From contig CAJNOJ010000400.1 of the NCBI GenBank assembly GCA_905250025.1, positions 1-64,000 of the forward strand: 64,000 nucleotides of DNA. Reading direction: 5' to 3'. The stretch comes from Adineta ricciae (Eukaryota > Rotifera > Eurotatoria > Adinetida > Adinetidae). Position 1 is the stretch's first letter; each line of letters starts with the position of its first letter. Of this stretch, positions 10,586-21,619 are shown piece by piece. The notes under the pieces are model-generated. The model saw only the letters and a program-made list of their open reading frames with translations, had not been told where the DNA came from and made no database searches. The translations under genes and the position numbers were made by a program.

Positions 10586-13352
10586 TTATGTAGCATCATC
10601 GGCAATTTCATAGAAATTTCGATGACTGGAAAACTGTTTATTTCGCGGATAGAAAAAGTCTGAAGGTTGAATACTGATTCGATGTGGTGTTTGTTCATCA
10701 ATTGCAACTAATTGACCGAGATGATTTGTTCCCTGAAACAATTAAAACTAGCACAGGAAAACCTCGAGAAAAGATTTTCTACCCATTTCTGACGTGTTTG
10801 TTCGAATGAATTATACATATTGTGCCGTCGATTCGTGGATGCTGGTGCACCACTGCCACCTCGTCCCCACCAATTATTCATCGATTCAGTGTGCTGAAGA
10901 ACAACAGGAAAGATGTTGTTTAGATGTACCAAAGAAAAAGATGAGAAATTACTTGTAATTCAGCTAGATTCTTTTCTTGACGACTTAGTTTTTGTAATCT
11001 TGCACGCTCCTCTGCTTGTTGCATTAGACTATCGTGTAAAACCTGCGTTTCTTTCGATCGATTTCGTACATAAGGATCCGCAAACTGCTAATACGATAAA
11101 AATTAAAAAAGAAATATCATTAGAAAAAGTTCATCTTTGTCGTGTTGATTAGTCCAATGTTTTCAAATACCTCGCGAGCTGTTTCTTTCGTGGGTGAGTA
11201 GAATCTCAATGGCGAGTTAGTTTTATTAAGTTGACTGATCCATTCCACTGTATTTCCTGTCTAAAAAGAAGATTAGTTTCTAGGATGACAAATATTAGAT
11301 TGAATACGACAATCAAGCAAAAAATTTCCTAAACTAGTCAGACTGGCCTTTAAAATATGTCATCAACAATTATCAATCTTTCCTATGAATTCCTTTCATT
11401 GTTCGCAACAAACTATTCCGTTAGTTTTGTTAATTACATTAACTCATATTTGCTAAGTTGATTAATCAAAGCCTTAGAGTGAACGTTTGAGAAGTTCTAT
11501 ATTTACATTTGTTCGATGGTCGAGCTCTTGTTGTTGGCGTCGTTTTTGCTCTAATTCAAGATCGCGCTTTTGATCTTCAATATTGTATATGTACTGATTT
11601 TGATGATAACCAAGCGGACCAGTGCGATGCTAGGCGAAGGAGGAAAAACATAAGTAATGTCAACAAATGTGATAATAGGAAATACCAATTTGTCTTGTAA
11701 ACTTCCAGAGTAGCGAGTGTACTTCTGTCCTGTTGGTGCATGAATTAATGGAGCTCCCGCCCCTGGACGTCCCCATGGATGGTAAAGTTCTAATTCAGGA
11801 AACGAATTAAACGTACTCTGGCCATCTTTATTTGGATCTATAGAAATGACAAATGCTATTAAGTTCAGTTAATTGTATTTTATCCAATTACCATAGGAGG
11901 AAAATGGATCATGAGCATTTCCTTTCGTCGGTAACGACGAACTAACCGTAGGTCCATTCATATCCGAACTTTTCTTCTAAGATAAATAAATAAATAATTA
12001 TTTCAGACCCCATTCGAAGTTCAGAAGAAAACATCCGTGTAATCCGACGCTCATTCATCAAATATCTACGTCGTTATTATATTAATATGTCAAACGGCTG
12101 AATTCACTTGATTAACACGTCAGGTAACTATACTCGATCCTTTTCTTGTATTACATATTTGGAAAACATTCATCATTCATAATTTAATTCGGAAGTACGA
12201 TTGAGCTAAAAATAACGACCGTCATTTACACACGAAGTTTTATAATACTCAGATGACTTTTTTGAGTAATCTAATCACCCTTGAAAAGAGTATGTTAATG
12301 TGCTTTTTCAGTGTATTATTAACGGAATTGTTACCCGTTGCTGATCCATCAACTTACTGGTCCGTAAAAACGTTGGAAATCAAAATTATTATTTGATATT
12401 TGCGGTTGAGTTGACGAATTAATTGGATAACCATCGTGAACAGGCTGTGACGTTGATCCATTCATCTTCGGCAAGGTATGATTACTGTTATCCAAAACGT
12501 ACGTTTCACTTGTGCGTGGTTGATGATGAACTAAGTGTTCGGAATATGATTCTAAGACAGGTGATGGTGCACGACCTTGGGTTAAGATTTCTTGGAGTTC
12601 TTCTTTATCTACGGAAAAGATTTGTTATTCGTTTGTCATTTAAATGAACGACGGAATCTTTACTTAGAAAAGTCGTTCGATTTTGCCTTCCAAATGGTTG
12701 ATTTTGAACCTGTACAGGTAGTGAAGAATGTATAGATGTTTGTTTCTCTTAGAGACTCGTTTAGTTTTCATTGTTGAAAAGAAGAGAATGGAAGAAACGA
12801 AAGAAAAGAGAAGGAGAAAAAACGACGAATTCATGAAGGTTGTCAAAGTGCAGTTGTCGCCTCTTGAAAATCAATTAAAAGAAAGAGAAAATCGACTTAC
12901 ATATTGCTTGTCGCGTTCAATTTTCTTTTCCCATTCCTTAGCTAATCGTTGCTGTTTTTCCTTTACTTGCTTGTCTAAAATGATTGAGCATAAGAAACAA
13001 AGACATAACAGCATATTTTTTGTACTTACCAAGTTCAATTTTATACTTCAGTTTCAGCACATTTTCAGGCGACAATGATCGAAGAATCTCGGGCGTTTCC
13101 TGTGACAATGTATAATACGTTGTCATTCCATTCTGTTCCCCATAGGTAGATATCGAAGGTGGCCGACTTGAATTAGCCATTAGCGGAGCAGTGCGTTTCA
13201 GACGAGATGCTTGGATAAACGAATCGAGATTGTTTTCGATTGAAGAACTAAACACACAGAATTCGCTCAATGCACAATCGATTCTCAACAATAATTTTGC
13301 AACACTAATTTCAATCCTCCTTTCTCCTCAAATGAAACGATGCATACGTCAT
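10586..13352 (-). CDS. CSPP1-like centrosome and cilium protein
   Basis: Twelve exons on the minus strand (13352-13348, 13247-13030, 12974-12901, 12709-12664, 12608-12358, 11976-11892, 11837-11686, 11629-11507, 11260-11171, 11087-10953, 10893-10783, 10732-10586) give about 478 residues with consistent phase. It begins MTSSIENNLDSFIQASRLK, comparable to the CSPP1 start. A Lys/Gln-rich helix (KLKYKIELDKQVKEKQQRLA) and later coiled-coil segments alternate with two copies of the WGRxGxGAP motif (YHPWGRPGAGAPL and NNWWGRGGSGAP), which in CSPP1 appears as NPWGKGGGGAPL. CSPP1 binds microtubules at centrosomes, spindle poles and the ciliary axoneme. It is shorter than vertebrate CSPP1; CCDC66-type proteins are the alternative. 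The first coding exon is only 5 nt; a start at the in-frame ATG at 13180 is possible but would drop the conserved beginning. Confidence 0.75.
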
Positions 13353-14814
13353 TTGTTAATGAGCAAAGTTTTCCTTTTTTTTCGTGTTTACTATCCCTAT
13401 AAAGAAAAAAAATACAATAGTTAGGTGAATGAACGTGAACTAAGCAGTTGATATGATATGTGTGGAATATTCTGTCACAATTACCTTCTACCGCTTAGGA
13501 TTTGTTCGCGAAGAATCTGACAATATTTGATCGATTTTCTTCAGAAAATATATTTCTGTGTGTTAGCAACCAAGAAAAGGAAATTGCAAAGAGAACAACA
13601 GGAGAACAAATGTATCTTGACTATATTTTTACCCGTTTAACTATTATTCGGGAAAATCTTAAAAGAAATGGTATTATAATCAAATGACGATTGATTGTGA
13701 ACCATGAGCGTTGCTATGAACTTTTCTTTTCCAATACCTATCGACAAAATCATGTTTGTTGATGAGATCCAAAATATACACAACGAATATAAACAACAGA
13801 AAGTGTTATTTGCTATAATATATTTTGCTAAATCAACGCTAAGTTTGTTTTTCTTTACCATATGATTGCTTATCGATAATGTTAATGAAGCTCGTTTGTT
13901 GTTTGACTATTTGTCATATTGGAATAGACAAGAAAAACCTTTCTTGTGCGTGTGTTACTCGTCTACGGTTGCATGTTTTTTGGAGAAGATAGCGAAACAT
14001 GACTTAAGATGATGCGTCTGTGCGTCTTTTTCAAGTATCCTTTGTTAGTAATTATCTATGAATAAAAGAAAAAAAGCGAAAAGAGAAGAAAACTTAAATC
14101 ACAGGAGAAAGAAAGTAATGTTTTGTTCTTTGCCAGAGTAAAAGGAAAAAATATATCTTATCCGCGTTGTTCTTCATTCTCATTAATAATGTGTTAGACG
14201 GATTGTCGGTTAGAAGATTTCTTGTTCCGATTAGTTTCCCGAACTCTATTTTGCCCCCCTCACATGCACACAAGAGCGGTTCTTCGTTGGCACGAGATCG
14301 AATCGATTATACAATTATTTTCATCCTGTGAGTAAGATAACAAAGACGCATTTTGAGTCTATTTCTGGGTTAATTCTTTAGGAGTCATGATGTGTTCTAG
14401 TTCATCTTTCGTCTTTTGTTGTTCTTTTGTCATCGATAATTATTGAAACGTCCAGAAGTATTTCACTGTGAATCTGACAGCGAAATCTCGACGTGATTTT
14501 GAGAGTGAGGGATGTCACTCTCATTGTTCAATGAGAATCTTTATGTATGTCAAACTGATTATTTGACATACAATCATTGATTTTCTAAAAAAAGATTTCT
14601 TGTGCATCAGTCGGCAAGTGTAGAAAGTATTCTTAACGTGTGAGAAAAGGTATAAAAAATGGATAAATATCTTAGCTTGTATTTCTTTCTATTTTTATCA
14701 AATAATTAGCATATCTATTTGGTTGAAATACCACTGATGGTATTACAAACGTTACTCAATGTCATCGCGGAAGTTTCGAGCTCGATCACACCCATATCGA
14801 ATGAACAATGACGT
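13353..14814. other. Intergenic, CSPP1-like gene to GPCR
   Basis: Divergent intergenic region of about 1.5 kb. AT-rich with no coding signal that I can support; the frames present are short and lack domain-like content. Confidence 0.6.
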
Positions 14815-14862
14815 TATATAAATATCAGTTCATCTCGAATGAAATCTATCCAGGCAGTCAGT
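14815..14862 (+). promoter_or_regulatory. Core promoter of the GPCR gene
   Basis: TATATAAATA at 14815-14824 is followed by a TCAGT initiator-like element at 14858-14862. Downstream lies a convincing 5' UTR intron (14900-15094, GTATGT to TTCAG) before the ATG at 15130, which supports transcription starting in this stretch. Confidence 0.5.
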
Positions 14863-15129
14863 GTTTATTGTCAGTAGCTTGTTTTTCTCTTCAAGTCAGG
14901 TATGTGTAGGATCCTCGAGATAAACAAAACGAACATAATCAGATCGTTTTTCCCACTGTGTAGACGGAAAGAAGAACAGCTTCTTTTTCTCCTTTTCTCT
15001 CGCCTTCGTCATTCGACCACACATATTTTCTTAAAGAATAATAATGGAAGAGTACCCGACAGCTCTTTTTCGTGTTCTTTTTTTTTTACTTCAGATGTGC
15101 GTTTCTCATATTAACAAAGCTGAAATCAA

Positions 15130-16824
15130 ATGACATCTGTGGAGTTTATTGACCTTTTTCGAAGAATAATCGCAACAGTTTGTTGCATATTTGGCCTACC
15201 CGGAAATATTTTGACAATAATTGTCTGTCTCAAAGCATTATGCCATCGAACAATAAACTTTGAACGCAAAGTTTTCGATCTTTATCTGGCGGAAATTTCT
15301 ATCCTCGGTAAGTACGAATCAATTAATAATCACTCGATGGATTATCTGTGCGATGAACGGATTTCATTGTTAAAAACTTGAGTAATCTACTTGTGTATGA
15401 CAAGATTATCTATCGATCACCTTTGAATACGATTAAAGTCTCAATACTAGCAGAATGATCGTTTATGAAAGAAATTCTTTCGATATGATTATATCCGTAA
15501 ACTAATCCCATCAGATAAGCTCATTTTTATCAGAAGTTCTCATCTTTTCTCCGAAAAAGACAATGTCGCTCGTTTACAAGCCTGTCGATAGTATCATCCG
15601 TCATCGATAGATTATTTTCACACAGCTGTTACAGAAATATTAGTCGAAATATTCTCTTATCGAAGTCATTTTTTTCAAAATCATCGATATTTAGTTTTAA
15701 TACATGTCTAAAAAACCTATTTGACACCATTGTGTCTTTTGTTTTTGTTTATATCAGACACTTGTTTATTACTCTATTGGGTTATCGAAACGCTGTTTCA
15801 TTATCTTTACTCAATTAATAAAAGCCAATATTTTTCTCTCATGCATATTTCGCCATTTTCATGTTTCTTTTTCTACATGATCAATCGTTTATTTGCTGCA
15901 CTTTGTTCCTGGCTAATCACATGTTTCACATTTATTCGTTTTATTAATATTTTCCAACAATTGAACACTATTCGGTCGAATATCATTCTAGTCACTTTAT
16001 TAACAATCATATTCTCTATTGCTAATAGCTACTTAATAGTTACATTAGATTATGATCGAGGTGGACAAGCACACTATCATGAGAATTCTTCCGCCGACGT
16101 CTACACACTCTTACAGCAGAATAATTCAGCTCGCTGTTACATACGTGATCAGTATGGTAATAATCCACTAATATTATTACTAAATACTCTTGTAGCTGGA
16201 TTTCTCAATCTTGCTCTCCCATCGATGTTGACTCTAATAGTCAATATAGCAATTGTATGCTATATCAAACGCATTTATGAAACGCAGACGAACTTTTATC
16301 CCAGTCCACGACGTTCAGACATTTCCGGACTTCATTATCGTTCAACACGTTCGACATTGCTTGTCATATCAATAACATATACATTATGCTATTTTCCATA
16401 TTGTATTATTCATCTTTTATTAATACAATTCGGCGATACATACAACACATTAATTAATTGGTCGGAGATCACGTTTGTTCTTCGCTACATAAGTCATTCA
16501 GTGAATTTCTATGCTTATATATTTACCAGTCAGCGCTTTCGTCGTGATATTCTCGTACTATTCCGCTGTTTTTATCGGCCATATTCCTATGTGAAAGAAC
16601 GAAACGAACAACGAAAAAAAAATAAACGTAGACAATTAATGCTTCAGCATTATCATCCGGTACCGATGTTATCGTCGCGCTGTCCACCGGTAAATCGAAT
16701 AGTTACTCATCTACCAGGCAGTCCAGTCATACAAACAACTGAACATGGAAAGTCGAAACCGATTTTACGTTTAGCAGTACCGTTGACTCAATCGGATCAA
16801 TTGACGAGAAAAGAATATGCGTAA
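15130..16824 (+). CDS. Rhodopsin-family (class A) G-protein-coupled receptor, orphan
   Basis: Two coding exons (15130-15307 and 15758-16824) give about 414 residues. Seven hydrophobic helices can be followed: TM1 with the GLPGN signature, TM2 ending SILDTCLLLYW, TM3 beginning after a Cys (FSCFFFYM), TM4, TM5, TM6 with CYFPYC in place of the usual CWxP, and TM7 with NFYAY in place of NPxxY. The TM3 end reads FTFIRF instead of DRY. The C tail starts with a basic helix-8-like segment (TSQRFRRDIL). The overall layout resembles invertebrate neuropeptide or FMRFamide-type receptors, but the ligand cannot be told. The loss of textbook motifs is common in lineage-specific rotifer and nematode receptors and does not by itself argue for loss of function. 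Confidence 0.85.
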
Positions 16825-18990
16825 AGTTTTGTTTTCGATGAGAAAAATGTATAAACAAACGAATGTTCATCTTTCTACAAGTTTCTGTGTCATAGAAGCA
16901 AAAGTTATCTTCTAGCGCATCATCGATTTTCCTATTTGTATTGCAATCTATTTTCTTTCTGTTACAAATATTTTATTCACATCGCTTTCATTACAATTCG
17001 GAGCGATAAACAATAAACACCGACTATTCCTCGTCAAAAGAATAATGTTCTGTTTAACAACAACTTCCTCTCGGATACTGATTTAATAGAATCAAAGACG
17101 TGCGTTTCTAAGTCGTCAGCGCTAAAATATACTTACTTAAGAACTAAACTGAGAAGAACGATCGATAGTACTCTGTCGGATTAGGAGAAGCTCTGAAAGT
17201 CCTATATTATGCAAATTTCTTGATAATAAGATGCAGCACATCAAATTTGTTACTTCAAAATGCCAAAGAGCATCAACATGACAGGGTACAAGGCCTAAAG
17301 AAATCACAATGTTCATTCTCTTTTCTTGACATTTGCATGTGGCAAACGAGGCGTTCACACATTTGTCCCATAAATCTTAGAATAGATTGACGTGCTCAAC
17401 TTGGCAAAGTAGATGAATATGCACACAACATCAATTCTCACAAACTAAACGCATTTAAAATCTTTTTGTTCTTCATATAGACATACAATTTAAGTTTCTA
17501 TCTTAATAGATGTATCGCACAAAAAACACATACTGATGAGTGTTGTTTCATCAACCTGTGACGTGTGATTTCCTTTTTTTAGAACAACTAATTAAGATCA
17601 TTTATGCTTATGCAACAAGAAATAGATTTGATAGGGCTCCTATCTCCTTCTCCTTATTTCCTTTCCAGGCAACTCAGACAGACACCGTCATTGGAATTAT
17701 CAAAAGATTTTATGTGCAAATATTAAGTTTGCCGCGAGATTTTTTGAGATTTAACCTCGTCATGATGCTTGCCAATTATGTTCAAGAAGGAGGATCACAC
17801 TATATCATTAATAGTATACCCTGCAGACTAACTTGAAATACTTATTTACAGGAAATGGTGCTCAATTTTTAATTAAAATGACACTTCAAGAGTATTGCTG
17901 CGCATCAGAACAAGACTGATCCAAATCTGCGAAGGAAATGTTGACTTAAAATAAATTCTGTTAGTCACCGATGTCTTTGCTCGTTATAATTAAATAGAAG
18001 TCATTCGAGATACAATAAAATGGCACTATAGTTTTACGGGAAGAGAACAAGGTATTCAAACTGAAAGTCGGCAGAAGGTCACTTTATTACACGGTGAAAA
18101 GTCTCTTGTTTGTGACCTCAATTATTCTCGAGTTACACGGATACATTGGATTTGGCTAAAACCAGGAGATTCATGTTTCATATTCTTACATAATTAAAAT
18201 GACTATTTCTACCACTTTGGCGGATGAGGAATGGCGTATATAAAGAAACGTGTCGCCATTAGTGTTCATTGAATATGAGCACAATGGAATTGTTGATTAT
18301 AAATCTTTTTAAATGTTAAAAAGTATTCTTTATTATGAAAATGTCTCCTTCTCAAATAAAAGACTCATAGTTAGTGTAGTTAAAAATGTTTGTTCAACCC
18401 TAGTACTTCCAAACTGGGTCATTTTGGACTCAGACAGTAGGAAATGTAACTATGTCAAGGATTATTTTTTGGGTTAACATATTTCACAGAAAATTTTTAA
18501 ATGAAATTGACGGTATTGCTATAAGTTCGGGTCACTGTAGGATATTTATGCGTCACGCAAAGAATGAATGCAAAGCGGTTATGCCAGATAGAGGTCTCTA
18601 GGGTGGATAAATAGGAAGTTTCAAATTGTAAGGAGGATTTTTAGATGAGACGAACAACTATATTCGAATATAATTGAATAGCTTATTCATGTGCATAGAA
18701 AGTGGAAAACGAAGGGTGGAAGTACAAGGGTTAAGGGAGTTGAGTTCAAGAACGTTCTCGTGTGTTGTCTTTTCTTTATTGATATTCAAATATCAGGCAC
18801 AAAAAGGCTACATACATAGACGGAAAAATGAAGGAACACATGTATACATATATAAAACCTGCTTAGAATAATATAGATGGTCATTGCTAACCATTGCTTG
18901 ATTACATATAAACAAGAACAAAAATATCTCCTATACTATAGAAAAGAGAAGTAACTACAGAGATTTGACAAAGATCAAATTTGTGCTGGT
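16825..18990. other. Intergenic, GPCR to LEA gene
   Basis: About 2.2 kb with no intact gene. Near 18052-18198 one frame reads as a roughly 48-residue stretch with an Ig-like Cys-to-Trp spacing (LVCDLNYSRV then IHWIWLKPGD), which could be a decayed exon. The rest is AT-rich. Confidence 0.5.
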
Positions 18991-20129
18991 TTACTAAAAT
19001 CAAAGCGAAACAAAAGCTATTTGGTTGTATGAAAATAATGTCGAGTAACTTACATAGGTCTTCTTAGCCTTACTAGCAGCTTTATCAGCACCAGATTTGA
19101 TACTATCTGCACCACTTTTCACTGCATCACGAGCTTTGTTGATTGCTGCATCAGCAGATCGTTTCGAATCAGACGATAAATCTTCTTTCTACATCACGAA
19201 AATCAAATCATATAAATCAAATCGTATCTCGTATTATGCTCACTTTATCTTTAGCCCAATCGGCTGCTTTGTTAGCTGCGTCTACAATCATTTATTATCA
19301 TTCGTATGGTGCTAAAGTTAAAAGTTTTACTTACTCTTGGCAGAACTAGCGACATCATCAGCGACTACGAATAATACAAAACATAAATAAACAAAAGTAA
19401 TACCTTCGACGTCTTTACCTTCGCGAGCTTTGCTGGCAGCTTGTTGTGCATAGTTTTGAGCTGTTTCACCGGCTGACTTAGCCTGCAAGATTAGAAAGAA
19501 AAGAAGAGATTTAACAGTTTCTTTTGGTTTGAACATACGGTAGATTTAGCTTGTTGCGCAAATTCGTTGGCTTTGTCTTTGATTTTATCGGTGGTAGTTT
19601 CGGCACTGCTAAAGCTGTTTGAGCGCGATGAACTACTAGTGTTTCCATATCCTGAACGATTTTTAGCTTCGTTAGCGGCATTGCGGAAATTGTCAGCAGC
19701 ACGATCGCCTAATCAAATGAAAAACGAGAATATTCTTTCAAATCAAACCCAAACACCTGACTAACCGTGTCGTTTTGCTTCCTCAGCTTTTTTATCTATA
19801 ATAACAGTACAATTAAGTACATGATGTTTTTCAATCAAAATCAAGTACACTTACTAGTGTTAGCATCACCTGATACGGCACCAACAACAGTTGACGTGGC
19901 ACTGCTAACAGCTTCTTTAACTTTCTCAGCTGCTTGGCCAAGTTGATCGACTCCTTGTTTTACATAATCCATTGGACCTTTGCTTTGTCCAGTGGCAAGG
20001 GTTCGTACGAAACTTGTTTGTACGACTAGAGAAAATTGTCAAAGAAAAAGTTTATTGAACAAACAGACTGTGCTGATGAAAGTTACCTCGTGAACCAAAA
20101 AGAAAAGTACGTGTAAGACTGCTTGCCAT
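18991..20129 (-). CDS. Group 3 LEA protein with mitochondrial-type presequence
   Basis: Nine exons on the minus strand (20129-20087, 20025-19855, 19795-19766, 19708-19539, 19482-19404, 19364-19335, 19281-19244, 19188-19054, then the stop codon alone at 18993-18991) give about 232 residues. The N terminus, MASSLTRTFLFGSRVVQTSF followed by VRTLATGQSK, is rich in Arg and Ser with no acidic residue, typical of a mitochondrial presequence. The mature part is almost all Ala, Lys, Glu, Asp, Gln, Ser in amphipathic repeats such as QLGQAAEKVKEAV, AQNYAQQAASKARE and ADSIKSGADKAASKAKK, with no cysteine. Group 3 LEA proteins are disordered in solution, fold on drying and protect membranes and proteins; mitochondrial members occur in anhydrobiotic animals such as Artemia. 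Exon sizes near 30-40 nt fit repeat-unit growth. Localisation is inferred from sequence only. Confidence 0.88.
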
Positions 20130-20262
20130 GTTTGGTACTGTTCTTTTGTTTATTAAAGGAAAAATTACACAAAAAGTTTAGAATCTAGAATAGAAAGAAG
20201 TCGCAATCACTCAGTATTTCTTCGAAGTAAGTAAAATGGCAAAAGAAGCAAATGATTTACTC

Positions 20263-20324
20263 TATATATACAATATATGCACTCGGTACTCGATGGCTGT
20301 GATTCCACGTGTTGTTCCCACGTG
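20263..20324 (-). promoter_or_regulatory. LEA promoter: TATA element and paired CACGTG boxes
   Basis: Reading towards the LEA gene, two perfect CACGTG palindromes (20319-20324 and 20306-20311, centres 13 bp apart) lie about 40-55 bp upstream of a TATATATA run (20263-20270), itself about 135 bp before the ATG. CACGTG is a binding site for bHLH-type factors in animals and for stress bZIP/bHLH factors in plants. The arrangement suggests a regulated promoter; the binding factor is unknown. Confidence 0.5.
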
Positions 20325-21619
20325 ATGAACTCTTTTATCTCTGAATATAGAAAACGAAAGTTCAAAGTGAGTTTTCGTTCGGAAAAAAAAGTATCGATGA
20401 GTGAATGAGTAAATCGTCTCAACAGTAACGCACAAATGAAAACAGAAAGTGAATTAGAAAATTATATGAAAGCAACTGCTCGAAGGATTTAGTATATAAA
20501 CAAATGAAGCACAGAGTACAACACACACGCGGCCATACCCGAGGTACTCGGTGGACTAAGCGGCATCTATTTTCTAATCTTAGTGGTTGATTGCTTAAAT
20601 ATCACTATCTACAAGGTTACCAAGTGAATGTAGTATGTATACTTATTTACGCAACTATTTATTCAACTATCGATTTTTTTCTTTACGACTCTGGGTAGAG
20701 AGAGAGGATATTCTAAATACTCCAATTGGCTGCATTTGTGCTTGTTTTCAGTTTATTCATATTGATCAAATAATATCAGTTTCGTTTTTGTTAACTGCTG
20801 ACTTTTCGCAACTAAATCAAATATATTCGTCCATGTAAAATGTTCAATCAATAACTCAGGATTTCAGAGATACGAAACAGTGACATCTGTGAGAGATCTT
20901 TAATGTAAATTTCCACTGATACCCGTGATTGAAACGGATGACTATACTTTTAAGAAAAACAAAGCTATGTACATAGATTATATTTGGTTTCTTGACAGCA
21001 CCACTGCTGTAACCTTCGGATATACATAACGCAAACAGGCGATGTTTTATGGAAAGTCATCAGTTATACTGGAAAATTTAATTTCTGAGAAAATCATGAA
21101 CATGTTGAGTGCTTTTCTTTGTACTGACGTATGTAACACATACCATCCACTTCTAAGTATAGCAAAACGATTTTAATGTACCGTTGGATAACAAATGCAA
21201 ACAACGTTCATCAATGTCGCTCTAATATTTTGATTTCCACAGATCTGAGTAGTACAGAGTTTATTCGATATCTTACCTTGTGTTCAACGTTGATCGGCAA
21301 AATCTGAATGAATCTCCTGCTAACTATTCATATTATTTTTAAATTCGCTCTGTTCAGATATCAATCATGTTCATAGAGGTAACAATTTCGAACTAAAATA
21401 AAACGAGATGTCGCTTACTACTTATATTCGTGGAATTCGAATTCTTGCACACTATTGGTTTCGAGCCATTTTTCGCACTCTCTCTCTCTCTCTAAGAGAA
21501 AATCAATCGACATAGCCAAACTATTTTTCCCCGTTATTTTGACTTTATGATATGCTGAAAATCTTTACATCAGTTTCCATTGTAGACTAAGTTCATTTTA
21601 CTATAATTAAAATCAAACA
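20325..21619. other. Intergenic, LEA gene to Argonaute (divergent)
   Basis: Shared upstream region between two divergently transcribed genes. No coding content seen. A short CT run lies near 21478-21492. Confidence 0.6.

Noticed and set aside
12423-13424. Plus-strand open frames across the CSPP1-like gene
   Set aside because: Antisense to well-supported minus-strand exons and introns.
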